This document shows, in pieces, positions 36,547 to 45,285 of a stretch of DNA of 64,000 bases. Source of the DNA: OLB4 sp002050165 (lineage in GTDB: Bacteria; Bacteroidota; Ignavibacteria; Tepidaquicellales; Tepidaquicellaceae); assembly GCA_030263475.1 (NCBI GenBank), contig SZPC01000002.1, forward strand, positions 1-64,000. The letters are read 5' to 3'. The stretch's first letter is position 1. Each line of letters opens with the position of its first letter. A model generated the notes under the pieces. That model was not told the origin of the DNA. It saw only the letters and a list, made by a program, of their open reading frames with translations, and ran no database searches. The position numbers were made by a program, and so were the translations under genes.

Positions 36547-36639
36547 AACTTAATAAATTATTTGTTTTAAAGAACATGAAATATAACTTTTTGGGTTAAG
36601 ATTAACAATGTAATTGATAGTTGTTTGGGTCTGCTAACA

Positions 36640-37848
36640 TTAACCTATATAAATAAGGGAACTATCGCCATAGCTGAGAAATCTATAGTCGTTTTTTAAT
36701 GCGTAATCGTATAAAGTCTTCCAGTTTTCACCAAGTATCGCGGCAATGATTAGAAGTAACGTACTTGAGGGCTGATGAAAATTTGTAATTAACGCTTTAC
36801 AAGTATTCAGGTTATAGCCCGGATATATCATCAGCGATGTTTCAAAAGTAATTTCATCAATAGAATTTTTCTCTAAGTAATTAAGAAGGTTTTCATAGGA
36901 TTTAAACGGGTTTGCAAAAATCAATTCTTTCCGAAGGCCATCTTCCTGCATTACGTGTAGCCCGGGAATCCCGGAATTTAGTTTTGCTCCTAATAATTTT
37001 ACACTTTCAAGGGAACGTAAAGAAGTTGTGCCTATCGTAATAACCTCATTCTCTGCGTTTAATAACGCAAGCAAAAATGTTTTTGAAATTGTTACAAATT
37101 CCGAATGCATTTTGTGATTAAACACGTTATCAACAAGAATTGGTTTAAACGTACCCGCACCTACGTGTAATGTAAGCTCAGTTATATTAACGCCACTATT
37201 TACAATTTTTCTGATTAAATTATTTGTGAAGTGTAAACCTGCTGTTGGTGCGGCAACTGACCCGGTTTGTTTTGCGTACACGGTTTGGTATCTCTCCTTG
37301 TCCCGGGATGTTGTATTTCTCCTGATATAGGGTGGAAGCGGAGTTAATCCGTTTAAATCAAGAATATCACCGAAATTTTGATTGGCGTTGTTCCACCTGA
37401 ACTCAAGTATGAAGAAACTTTCGTTTCGGTCAACAATTTCGACAGATAAAGTAAATTTACATTCTCCGGTATGAATTTCTTTATGAAGTATCTTGGTTTT
37501 CCATTTCCGCATATTCCCCACTATACACTCCCACTTTGACGCACTTTTGTCGTTGAGAGCATCGGTAAAATTTTTATTCCCCGCAGGTTTAAGCATGAGT
37601 ATTTCAATTGGTTTCGACCTACCGGAATCGAAAAACATCCTTGCCGGTATTACTTTGGAATTATTGAAAACCAGTAAATCCCCCCGTTGAAACTCATCAA
37701 GTATTTCATGAAAAATTCTATCCGTTATTTTTCCTTTTTTGTAAACGAGAAGTTTTGAATCTGAGCGCACAGCTAAAGGATATAATGCTATTTTTTCATC
37801 CGGGAGATTGTATATAAATTCATTTGCGTTGAGAAAAGCAGTTTCCAT
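36640..37848 (-). CDS. queA: S-adenosylmethionine:tRNA ribosyltransferase-isomerase
   Basis: 402 residues. Transfers and rearranges the ribosyl part of AdoMet onto preQ1 in tRNA, giving epoxyqueuosine for QueG. Motifs: LPDEKIALYPL, LVFNNSKVIPARMFF, GSVAAPTAGLHFT, ITELTLHVGAGTFKP and ITNFHQPSSTLLLII. About 50 residues longer than usual, with extra sequence at about 75-140, between the first barrel and the PTAGLHF part. It begins six bases after the frameshifted GNAT gene ends. Confidence 0.94.
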   Translation of the reverse strand: METAFLNANEFIYNLPDEKIALYPLAVRSDSKLLVYKKGKITDRIFHEILDEFQRGDLLVFNNSKVIPARMFFDSGRSKPIEILMLKPAGNKNFTDALNDKSASKWECIVGNMRKWKTKILHKEIHTGECKFTLSVEIVDRNESFFILEFRWNNANQNFGDILDLNGLTPLPPYIRRNTTSRDKERYQTVYAKQTGSVAAPTAGLHFTNNLIRKIVNSGVNITELTLHVGAGTFKPILVDNVFNHKMHSEFVTISKTFLLALLNAENEVITIGTTSLRSLESVKLLGAKLNSGIPGLHVMQEDGLRKELIFANPFKSYENLLNYLEKNSIDEITFETSLMIYPGYNLNTCKALITNFHQPSSTLLLIIAAILGENWKTLYDYALKNDYRFLSYGDSSLIYIG

Positions 37849-37854
37849 TTACTT

Positions 37855-38290
37855 TTAAAATTGAATTTTCATTACGAAATGCCGACCTACTCCGGGAATT
37901 TCAAACACGGTGGTAATTTTTTTTTAACCCCATTTTTTCATAAAATCCAACGGCGTTTTCACGTGCATTGCACCATAGATATAAAACATTCATTGAGGTT
38001 AATTTATTTATCCCAAAATCTAAAAGTAAACGTCCTCCTCCTTTGCCGCGATGTATCGGAACACTTGCCATAGATCTCAGCCGGTATCCATAGCCGGTTT
38101 CGTAAGGGTAGCTTTCGTTGTAGAAAGAACCTATCGTTATCAATTCACCATAGAGAAAACTACCAACATGAAAAGTATCCTGATTTTCATCTCCGGGGAA
38201 AATTACCTCCTTTGGTTTTTTGCCATGTCTTAAAATATTTGCCCGCAACGGGAGAAGTTCTTCCAGGTTAATTAACTTTACAGTGATCAT
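37855..38290 (-). CDS. GNAT-family N-acetyltransferase, frame broken at an A run
   Basis: From the ATG at 38290 (an in-frame ATG nine bases earlier also exists). The GNAT core is intact: YRLRSMASVPIHRGKGGGRLLLDFG and LWCNARENAVGFYEKMGLKK. The zero frame then ends at 37901 with NYHRV. In the +1 frame after nine A on the minus strand (37917-37925) the sequence reads ITTVFEIPGVGRHFVMKIQF to a TAA at 37855-37857, which is the usual end of this family. Removing one A restores a 144-residue protein. Start overlaps the DUF423 gene by 23 bases. Confidence 0.78.
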
Positions 38291-38645
38291 TTTTAACAAA
38301 AGATTGAACCATTAATATTAACCAGCCGGATAAAAGAAGTAATCCACCTAACGGTGTTATCATTGCAAATGCTTTAAGATTTGTGTATGAATATAAATAA
38401 AGTGAAAACGAGAAGAGTAAAACTCCGATGGTAAAAAGGAAACAGGACAAAGAATATTTCTCCTTTCTGTAACCTAAAACAATTATAACGACAGCATGAA
38501 ACATTTGGTATTTAACACCGGTATCCCATATTTCAAAATTTTCAGGTGAAAGAATCCCTTTGAGCAAATGCGACCCGAAAGCGCCGAGTGCAACTGAAAT
38601 AAATCCGAAAAAAGCTCCGATGAAAATCCAGTTAACTTTGTACAT
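38268..38645 (-). CDS. DUF423 small membrane protein
   Basis: 125 residues with four hydrophobic segments; typical openings IGAFFGFISVALGAFGSHLL and MFHAVVIIVLG, then AMITPLGGLLLLSGWL. Matches the DUF423 (YgdD) inner-membrane family of unknown role. Divergent from ispF, with 108 bases between them. Its 3' end overlaps the GNAT start. Confidence 0.9.
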   Translation of the reverse strand: MYKVNWIFIGAFFGFISVALGAFGSHLLKGILSPENFEIWDTGVKYQMFHAVVIIVLGYRKEKYSLSCFLFTIGVLLFSFSLYLYSYTNLKAFAMITPLGGLLLLSGWLILMVQSFVKNDHCKVN

Positions 38646-38753
38646 TTTATCTTTGACTTATAGAAAGCAAATTGTTCAATAAATTTGTAATTCTATCAAC
38701 AAAATGAAGCGGTTAATTTTATCCGATCCCGAAAAATTTTTCACTGGAGAAAA

Positions 38754-39233
38754 ATGGAAATAAACAAAATCAGAACTGGCTTTGGTTACGATGTTCACAA
38801 ATTTTCAACGGGGAGAAAGTTAATTCTTGGTGGTGTTGAAATTCCGCATTTAACCGGATTATCCGGACACTCGGATGCTGATGTATTATTACACGCAATT
38901 TGTGATTCACTACTCGGCGCTGCGGGGTTTGATGATATTGGTCACCAGTTCCCAAACACCAATCCCGAATTTAAAAATGTATCCAGTCTTGTTTTACTCG
39001 GGAAATGTTACAAACTTTTAAAATCAAAAAAATGGAAGATTGCAAATATTGACGCAATGGTAATTCTCGAAGAACCGAAGATTAATCGTTACATTCCTGA
39101 AATGAAGAAGAGGATATCTTCCATTATCAAAACTGAAAACATTTCAATTAAAGCAACAACTTCCGAAGGAATTGGATTTGTTGGAAAAAAACAGGGTTGC
39201 CAGGCATATTCAACCTGCCTCATATACAAATAA
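38754..39233 (+). CDS. ispF: 2-C-methyl-D-erythritol 2,4-cyclodiphosphate synthase
   Basis: 159 residues, usual length. Produces the cyclodiphosphate that IspG then uses. Metal-binding GYDVHKF and GLSGHSDADVLLHAICDSLLGAAG, then TTSEGIGFVGKKQG. A -7-like TAAATTTG lies at 38680-38687. The stop overlaps the next ATG as TAATG. Confidence 0.97.
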   Translation: MEINKIRTGFGYDVHKFSTGRKLILGGVEIPHLTGLSGHSDADVLLHAICDSLLGAAGFDDIGHQFPNTNPEFKNVSSLVLLGKCYKLLKSKKWKIANIDAMVILEEPKINRYIPEMKKRISSIIKTENISIKATTSEGIGFVGKKQGCQAYSTCLIYK

Positions 39234-39778
39234 TGGATTTTTTAAACGGAATAGACGTATCGCTTTTTTATTTCATTAATAAATCACTCGCAAATCCTGC
39301 TTGTGACACCGTAATGCCCTTTATCACCGAAGTTAAGCATTGGTACATTTTTTATATTTTTTTCATTTTGTGGCTACTTATAAAGGGTGGTGCAAGAGGC
39401 AGGGTACTGGTAGTGTTATTGCTGATTTTCGTTTTTGCAGCCGATCAATCTTCCAATTATCTCAAAGAGATTTTAGGAAGGCTTCGACCATGTAAAACAT
39501 TACCAAATGTGAATCTTCTGGTTGGTTGCGCCGGATCGTTTTCATTGCCATCAAACCATGCCGTTAATAATTTCGGAGTAGCGTTTTTGATATCAGCTTT
39601 TTTCTCTAAATTCCGTGGCGTTGCATATTCCGTTGCGCTTTTGATAGGACTATCTAGAGTATTCGTGGGGGTGCATTATCCGTTTGATATCTTGGTCGGT
39701 GCATTTTACGGTGTGATTCTTGCCTATATAATTTTATATTTGTTCAGGTTGATTAACAGAAAGGTAAAATTCGTCTGA
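39233..39778 (+). CDS. PAP2-family membrane phosphatase
   Basis: 181 residues from the ATG at 39233, which overlaps the ispF stop (TAATG); an in-frame ATG at 39197 inside ispF is rejected. The three PAP2 signatures are KEILGRLRP, SLPSNHAVN and SRVFVGVHYPFDIL, within several transmembrane helices. May dephosphorylate undecaprenyl pyrophosphate or another lipid phosphate. Its TGA overlaps the proposed CTG start of lnt. Confidence 0.92.
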   Translation: MDFLNGIDVSLFYFINKSLANPACDTVMPFITEVKHWYIFYIFFILWLLIKGGARGRVLVVLLLIFVFAADQSSNYLKEILGRLRPCKTLPNVNLLVGCAGSFSLPSNHAVNNFGVAFLISAFFSKFRGVAYSVALLIGLSRVFVGVHYPFDILVGAFYGVILAYIILYLFRLINRKVKFV

Positions 39779-41436
39779 AAGAAATTCTTAAAATTTTTTT
39801 TTCACCGTTAAGGCTGAGATTAGCATTTACAGGCCTTTTGTTTGGCTTTTCATTCCCACCGTTTAGTTTTAGTCCGCTTGTTTTTTTCGCTTTCGCGTTT
39901 TTACTTTTCCAGTTTGATAACTGCTCAACTTACAGACAGGTGTTTTCCAGAATGTATCTCCTGTTCTTTTCATGGGAGATATTGTCAGTTTCATGGATTG
40001 CTCTTAGCGGATTCAGAGAAGGTGCGGATACTTTTTTAATTATTGGAGGTGCGCTTACTATTTTAATTCATACATTGTTTTTTGTCTTTTGTATGATGTT
40101 TCTGTTCTTTGTCAGAAGAAATATTTCCAATAGAAAATTTCCATACTTGTATTTGTGGTTCGTACCACCGATTTGGATTGCCCACGAATATTTCCAACTG
40201 TTTGGCCAGTTAAACTTTCCGTGGCTTTTTCTAGGGTATTCACATACATACGACTTACACAAAATTCAGTATATCGAATTTACCGGGATGTTCGGGATTT
40301 CGTACTGGATTTGTTTGATTGGTTGTATAACTTTTTACATAGTTAAACTGGTTCAATCGGGTAACTGGAATAACTCAAGATTGAAAATTATAACGTTGGC
40401 AGTTGCAGTTGTTGTTATTTACTTTATCCCTGACTTTTATAACTTGTTTTCTGATGCAGCGGATAAATACCGCTCGAAGTCTGATGAAGGAACGGTGAAT
40501 ATCGGCATTGTTCAACCGAACATTAACCCATGGAAAAAATGGGGAGCGAAGCAGGAGGACTTAATTACAAATTATCTCAATTTATCATCAGAACTTATAT
40601 CAAAAGATTCTTTGGTGCAGTTGATAATATTTCCCGAAACAGCTCTGCCATTTCATTTCTCGTGGGATCTTTACAATGAAAAATACCTGATGATAAAAAA
40701 CTATGTTGACTCAATCCGAATTCCTATGCTCGTCGGAAGCGCTGATATACATTTCTATCGCAATTCACAACACTCTCCTCCAGATGCAAAACAATTTTCC
40801 AACGGACAAAAATATGATACTTTTAACTCAGCTATACTTGTCGAACCGGGCAAAGACAAGAATACTTATATAAGGCACAATAAGTTTAAACTTGTTGCTG
40901 GTAGCGAACGTATGCCTTATCAACATCACCTGAGTTTTTTGAAATCACTTGTGAAATGGAGCGTTGGACTGAGCTCATTTCAGATAGGTCAGGATACTTT
41001 GTTGTTTGATTTACCGGGATCTGATAAAAAATTCAATGTTGCAATTTGCTACGAATCAGTTTATCCTGATTTCTTTGCAAGGTATGTAAATATGGGTGCT
41101 GACTTCAGTGTTATAATTACGAACGATGGTTGGTGGGGTAAATTTTTCGGAACATATCAACACAATCAATACGCTGTTCTAAGGGCGATTGAAAATCGCA
41201 GGTGGATTGCAAGATGTGCAAATACAGGTATATCATGTTTCATAGATCCGTATGGAAATCAACATATCAAAACTCAAATAGACGAAACTACTACAATCGG
41301 GATGAACATTGGAGTCGTTAAAGAAAAGACATTTTATACTAAGAACGGAGATATTGCAGGAATTGTATCGGCATACATTTGCGGGGTGTTATTTCTTGTT
41401 AGTATTGTGGCTATGGTAAAGCGGAAGGTTATTTAA
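39775..41436 (+). CDS. lnt: apolipoprotein N-acyltransferase, probable CTG start
   Basis: Adds the third acyl chain to lipoproteins at the inner membrane. N-terminal membrane helices, then the nitrilase domain with catalytic Glu (IFPETALPFHF), Lys (RHNKFKLV) and Cys (AICYESVYPDF). The first standard start is TTG at 39838, but it would cut the first helix: in-frame codons upstream read SPLRLRLAFTGL just before FGFSFPPF, the usual Lnt opening. CTG at 39775-39777 overlaps the PAP2 stop (CTGA), with GAAAGG at 39759-39764 ten bases upstream. From there the protein is 553 residues. A T9 run at 39794-39802 needs confirming. Confidence 0.9.
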   Translation: MKEILKIFFSPLRLRLAFTGLLFGFSFPPFSFSPLVFFAFAFLLFQFDNCSTYRQVFSRMYLLFFSWEILSVSWIALSGFREGADTFLIIGGALTILIHTLFFVFCMMFLFFVRRNISNRKFPYLYLWFVPPIWIAHEYFQLFGQLNFPWLFLGYSHTYDLHKIQYIEFTGMFGISYWICLIGCITFYIVKLVQSGNWNNSRLKIITLAVAVVVIYFIPDFYNLFSDAADKYRSKSDEGTVNIGIVQPNINPWKKWGAKQEDLITNYLNLSSELISKDSLVQLIIFPETALPFHFSWDLYNEKYLMIKNYVDSIRIPMLVGSADIHFYRNSQHSPPDAKQFSNGQKYDTFNSAILVEPGKDKNTYIRHNKFKLVAGSERMPYQHHLSFLKSLVKWSVGLSSFQIGQDTLLFDLPGSDKKFNVAICYESVYPDFFARYVNMGADFSVIITNDGWWGKFFGTYQHNQYAVLRAIENRRWIARCANTGISCFIDPYGNQHIKTQIDETTTIGMNIGVVKEKTFYTKNGDIAGIVSAYICGVLFLVSIVAMVKRKVI

Positions 41437-43483
41437 GTTTGTTAACAGCAAACTGTTTTGCGGAATCAAGCGAATTGAATTTTCCAATTCTTACCCGATA
41501 AAAAATCCCCCGCTCAAGTTCGCTCTTTACGATAAAAGCATCAGCTCCGTTTCGTTTCAGATTGTCAACTTTTTGCTTTGCGACATTTTCATTTGAGTAA
41601 GAACCAACCTGAATAAAGGCACCATTGCTTGTATTGATTAAAACTACACCTGCTTCTGGAAATGCAATTTGTTCTTCTTCTCCCGAATCCAGTTCCCTCA
41701 ATTGGTCGGTTGTTTCAGATTTTGTGTTTTCCTGTTGAGACACTTTAGTTGTATCGTCAGATTTTAGTAGATTCTGACCGGTTTGGTTTTCCTGCTGAGG
41801 TTCTTCGTTAAAATCCTCCCTCAACCTGTCTTCAATTATTGGTTCTTTTTGAGGTTCATTTTCAGATCCAATTAAGCCGAATTTAAACACACCGTAGGTT
41901 AACAATGAAATCAACACTATAATTGCAATTAGAATAATTAATGATGTTGAAAAAATTCTCGAATCTTCTTTATCCTTTGGTAGATCATTATTGAGTCCGA
42001 TATTGTATCCCGGTTTTTGCTGGCGGGGTTTCACAGTTTCGGTTTCAGACCTGACCTCAAATACTTCATCGTAAGGTGTTCCTTCATATTGCTTCGGACT
42101 TTGTTCCTGTTTCGGAGCATCAGATGAAATTTCTTCGTGAAGTGCTCTGAGATCCTGCGGGATTATTGGTTCGGTCGGAATCTCAGAATTTTCAGCGACT
42201 GTATTCTCGCCGGAAGCGGAGATTTCCGGACTAAGTGTATCACTTGAAGTTCCATTCTCAACTGTTGTATTGTCGGAAACGGCTTCTTCGTTTTGTGAAT
42301 CATCAACCGGTTCGCGGTAAATTCCGTATTCCTCAAGAATGTTTGTAATTTCTTTTTTCTCTTCCCTTGAGGCAAAAAACTTTTCCCTTTCCTCTTCAAC
42401 CTTGCTTAATTCATCACGATCTATAATTTCTACTCTTTCATCCTTATCCGATACCTGTATATCCGGCTCCGGCTCTTTTTCGGGTATCTCAGTATCACCA
42501 TTTTCCGATTCGAGAAAAAGTTTTCGCCTTTCACGAATGAGATCCATTAAATCGTCCGTTAATCCCGGAAGTTCTTCAGTAGTCGGAATTACGTTCTCAA
42601 TAACGTCATCTTTTACATTTTTCGGGAGAAGATCATCGGGGTCTGTGAATTCCTCGATGATTTCTTCTTTATAAGGAATTATCTCGGTATCTCTGTCGGC
42701 AATAATTTCAGGTTGTTCTTCATCAGTTGCTTCTGCATCGGTTTCTATGGTATTTGATAATTCCTTAGATTCCGTTGGTACATTACCGATTTCGTCAATT
42801 GGTGATGCTTCACTTTTTATTTCAGGTGCGGATTCTATAACGTTGTCAATCGGATCAACAGGTGAATTAATGGCTTCGTCGAACCCGGGAATTTCCAAAG
42901 AATTTTCAAAGGATTGTTCATCTTCGTCAACCGGCATTTCCGTTTGATCTGGTTGCTGAATATTATCCAAAGCTTCCGGTTCGGCTACATCGGTTGCTTT
43001 TTCATCTGTGGTGAGTTCTTCAAGTATTAAATCCTGCATATGATCGTTAACTGCTTCATCCGGTTCGGTTTCTTCAAGTTCATTCACTGGTAAAAATTCT
43101 TCGACAGGAATATCCTCGTATCCTGAGTCATCAAACACAATGATACTATCCTCTTCCGGTTCAAGTTCCTCCAACGAGATGAGATCAAATCTGGATTTGT
43201 CGTTAAGCAAGGCAACAGTGGTAGCAAAGAGATCGTTAAAATCTTTATTTACTTCATCAGCTAACTTCTTCACCGGGGAGAACGCAATAAACTTACCCCG
43301 TTTGCCATCTTCAATATATTTTGTAAAAGTACGTAACTTTCCAAACCCGGAAATGTTAATGTTTTTCCCTTTTCGGAATGTTTTTGTTAATAATGCGAGA
43401 AAAGATTCAAAGAATTCCGATGCTTCAATTTCTGAGACATTGAATTCTTTGGAAATTCTATTTATTAATTCTGACTTATTCAA
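41429..43483 (-). CDS. HU-like DNA-binding, transmembrane and SPOR-domain protein
   Basis: 684 residues from a TTG that overlaps the HU stop (TTGA). Residues about 1-95 are an HU/IHF-like domain (INRISKEFNVSEIEASEFF, NINISGFGKLRTFTKY). A very acidic, Pro-rich linker of about 400 residues follows, then one transmembrane helix (about 514-536, SLIILIAIIVLISLLTYGVF) and a C-terminal SPOR domain (about 617-684, GAFIQVGSYSNENVAKQKV). SPOR binds denuded peptidoglycan. A link between nucleoid and envelope is the natural inference; HU-SPOR fusions of this kind are known from Bacteroidota. It ends eight bases inside the end of lnt. Confidence 0.88.
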   Translation of the reverse strand: MNKSELINRISKEFNVSEIEASEFFESFLALLTKTFRKGKNINISGFGKLRTFTKYIEDGKRGKFIAFSPVKKLADEVNKDFNDLFATTVALLNDKSRFDLISLEELEPEEDSIIVFDDSGYEDIPVEEFLPVNELEETEPDEAVNDHMQDLILEELTTDEKATDVAEPEALDNIQQPDQTEMPVDEDEQSFENSLEIPGFDEAINSPVDPIDNVIESAPEIKSEASPIDEIGNVPTESKELSNTIETDAEATDEEQPEIIADRDTEIIPYKEEIIEEFTDPDDLLPKNVKDDVIENVIPTTEELPGLTDDLMDLIRERRKLFLESENGDTEIPEKEPEPDIQVSDKDERVEIIDRDELSKVEEEREKFFASREEKKEITNILEEYGIYREPVDDSQNEEAVSDNTTVENGTSSDTLSPEISASGENTVAENSEIPTEPIIPQDLRALHEEISSDAPKQEQSPKQYEGTPYDEVFEVRSETETVKPRQQKPGYNIGLNNDLPKDKEDSRIFSTSLIILIAIIVLISLLTYGVFKFGLIGSENEPQKEPIIEDRLREDFNEEPQQENQTGQNLLKSDDTTKVSQQENTKSETTDQLRELDSGEEEQIAFPEAGVVLINTSNGAFIQVGSYSNENVAKQKVDNLKRNGADAFIVKSELERGIFYRVRIGKFNSLDSAKQFAVNKLK

Positions 43484-43761
43484 TTCTTCTGATTAATCTT
43501 TTCAATTAGCGATTCATCCGGTACAAAATAAATCTTATCTTTTGGGGGGATCAAGTATTCACGGTTTCTTTTTTTATCAATTGCACGTTTAATGCCACGG
43601 TGCCTGATTTCAAATTTTCCCAGTCCCTCAATATCAACAGCGCCGTGTTGCTTTAATTCACCGGAAATTTCATTGAAAATAAAATTAAATATATCTTCCG
43701 TTTTCTTTTTGTCAAATTTCGATTTGAATACTATTTTATTCAGAAGACTTTTCTTATTCAT
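43480..43761 (-). CDS. HU/IHF family DNA-binding protein
   Basis: 93 residues of canonical length: KFDKKKTEDIFNFIFNEIS, then VDIEGLGKFEIRHRGIKRA, the beta-arm start. The Pro at the tip of the usual arm (RNPxT) is not present; the region reads DKKRNREYLIPPKD. Overlaps fRMsr upstream (ATGA) and the HU-SPOR gene downstream (TTGA), so all three are translationally linked. Confidence 0.9.
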   Translation of the reverse strand: MNKKSLLNKIVFKSKFDKKKTEDIFNFIFNEISGELKQHGAVDIEGLGKFEIRHRGIKRAIDKKRNREYLIPPKDKIYFVPDESLIEKINQKN

Positions 43762-44258
43762 GGATTGAACATATATATTATTTCAGAAATCAGAATTTCT
43801 AAATAGAGTTTATCCGAATTATCAAAAGCGCTCAAACTGGTTGAGTCAATATCGAGAACTCCTAAAAGGTTTCCGTTGAACATAAGAGGTACAACAATTT
43901 CAGATTTTGAATCCGGATCGCAATAGATATGTCCCGGAAATTCAGAAACGTCAGATACAATAATTGTTTCGCCTAAGAGCGCTGCTATCCCGCAAACTCC
44001 TTTACCAATGCGGATTCTTGTGCATGCGGGTTTACCCTGAAAGGCATTTAATATTAACTCATCCTGAGCTTGCCCGTCTCTGAGATAAAATCCAACCCAA
44101 CTGAATTCAGGAAAAGAATATTTCAATGCGGACGTGATATTGCACAAGTTCGCTGTCAGATCAGGCTCGCATTTGATTAAGGATCGGATTTTCAGAATGG
44201 TGTTTTTATACCTGTCAGATTTGCATAAACCTAATTCTTGTAGAAAGGTAGTATCCAA
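43758..44258 (-). CDS. free methionine-(R)-sulfoxide reductase (GAF type)
   Basis: 166 residues from a TTG. One GAF domain with Cys79 (KPACTRI), Cys89 (GKGVCGIAA) and Cys113 (GHIYCDPDSKSEIVVPL); the spacing of 10 and 24 equals that of E. coli fRMsr (Cys84, 94, 118). Repairs oxidised free methionine. It leads the operon with HU and HU-SPOR, joined by an ATGA overlap. Confidence 0.9.
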   Translation of the reverse strand: MDTTFLQELGLCKSDRYKNTILKIRSLIKCEPDLTANLCNITSALKYSFPEFSWVGFYLRDGQAQDELILNAFQGKPACTRIRIGKGVCGIAALLGETIIVSDVSEFPGHIYCDPDSKSEIVVPLMFNGNLLGVLDIDSTSLSAFDNSDKLYLEILISEIIYMFNP

Positions 44259-44387
44259 CGAAATTAGTTTACGTCAAAATACTTTATTCAATTTTAATTT
44301 TAAACCGAAAAGTTTTGATTTTCCGCTTAAACTTAAGTGAACAATATCTTCAAATGAAGATTCTATTAAAATCTAATAATTCAAAAT

Positions 44388-45278
44388 CTACAGGAAAAAC
44401 TGATATCTCACGCTAAGCAGTAATGACCGTGTGTCATCTTTAATATATTCATTTGAATGAACCGGTATTACATACATTGCCTCAAGTAAAAGTGAAGAGA
44501 AGAAAATAGTTTGTACACCAAAACCCGCAACGTACCTGAATCCTCCTGAGTATCTTAACTTGTTTCCATGGTAGGAGTTTTTCTCAAAAAAGTACGCTTT
44601 ATTCTCAAAGTACAAATTCAGATTCACATCATTATAGCTGTCGTATTGTGTTGGCAATAAAAGATATCCGGCAGAGAGTCCCCAGTTCCAGTAATTGCCG
44701 AACCTGAAGTGCTCCTTCGGAAAATTAAAATTATATCCGGTCTCTGCAGTTAATGAGAACCTGTCGAAAAGACCTGTGGCGATCAGGCTATTTTTAAATG
44801 TGAAGTTATCCGTTGCATAGAAGTCGATTAACGGTACGGTAAGGTTATCGGCACCAGAAAGAAATTGTACAACGTGACCGGGATGCAGTTCGTATTCAAT
44901 ATTATCACCCGATACAGATACAGGATCAAACGGCATCCTGAATCCTGATTGTAACGCAAATCTTATGTGCTGATGTTTTTTGTCAATATCCCAAAATCTA
45001 TACCTGAACGCTTGCTCGTAACTACCTACAAATTTGTAACCTTCGTTAAAGGTGTAATCAACTTTATTATACATGGAGAGATTTCCGGTTACACCGTAAT
45101 TCACCTCGATTGAATTGTAGAAATAATTAAAATTACGAAAACTCTCAACCGTGTTTCTGAGCTCCATGCGGCCTTTTGATATGTTTGCTGCTGCAGGTGA
45201 ATTAATGTACAATTCCTGAGCTGAGGAATTCTTCGATATTAAAATCAAAAGAGAAATTATGAAAATCTGTTTAACCAT
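44388..45278 (-). CDS. putative outer-membrane beta-barrel protein
   Basis: 296 residues. Signal peptide (FIISLLILISKNSSAQ), then alternating amphipathic strands over the full length with many Tyr/Phe/Trp at strand ends, closing SLLLSVRYQFFL. No named family. It starts seven bases after the YVTN/cytochrome-like gene, so they are likely one unit; it may be an outer-membrane partner. Confidence 0.6.
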   Translation of the reverse strand: MVKQIFIISLLILISKNSSAQELYINSPAAANISKGRMELRNTVESFRNFNYFYNSIEVNYGVTGNLSMYNKVDYTFNEGYKFVGSYEQAFRYRFWDIDKKHQHIRFALQSGFRMPFDPVSVSGDNIEYELHPGHVVQFLSGADNLTVPLIDFYATDNFTFKNSLIATGLFDRFSLTAETGYNFNFPKEHFRFGNYWNWGLSAGYLLLPTQYDSYNDVNLNLYFENKAYFFEKNSYHGNKLRYSGGFRYVAGFGVQTIFFSSLLLEAMYVIPVHSNEYIKDDTRSLLLSVRYQFFL

Positions 45279-45285
45279 ATTCTTT

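Noticed and set aside
39197..39232. Earlier start for the PAP2 gene within ispF
   Set aside because: The ATG at 39233 overlaps the ispF stop (TAATG) and gives a normal first helix.
44346..44361. Hairpin ATCTTCA/TGAAGAT after the barrel-like gene
   Set aside because: Loop of two bases and no T-tract; probably chance.
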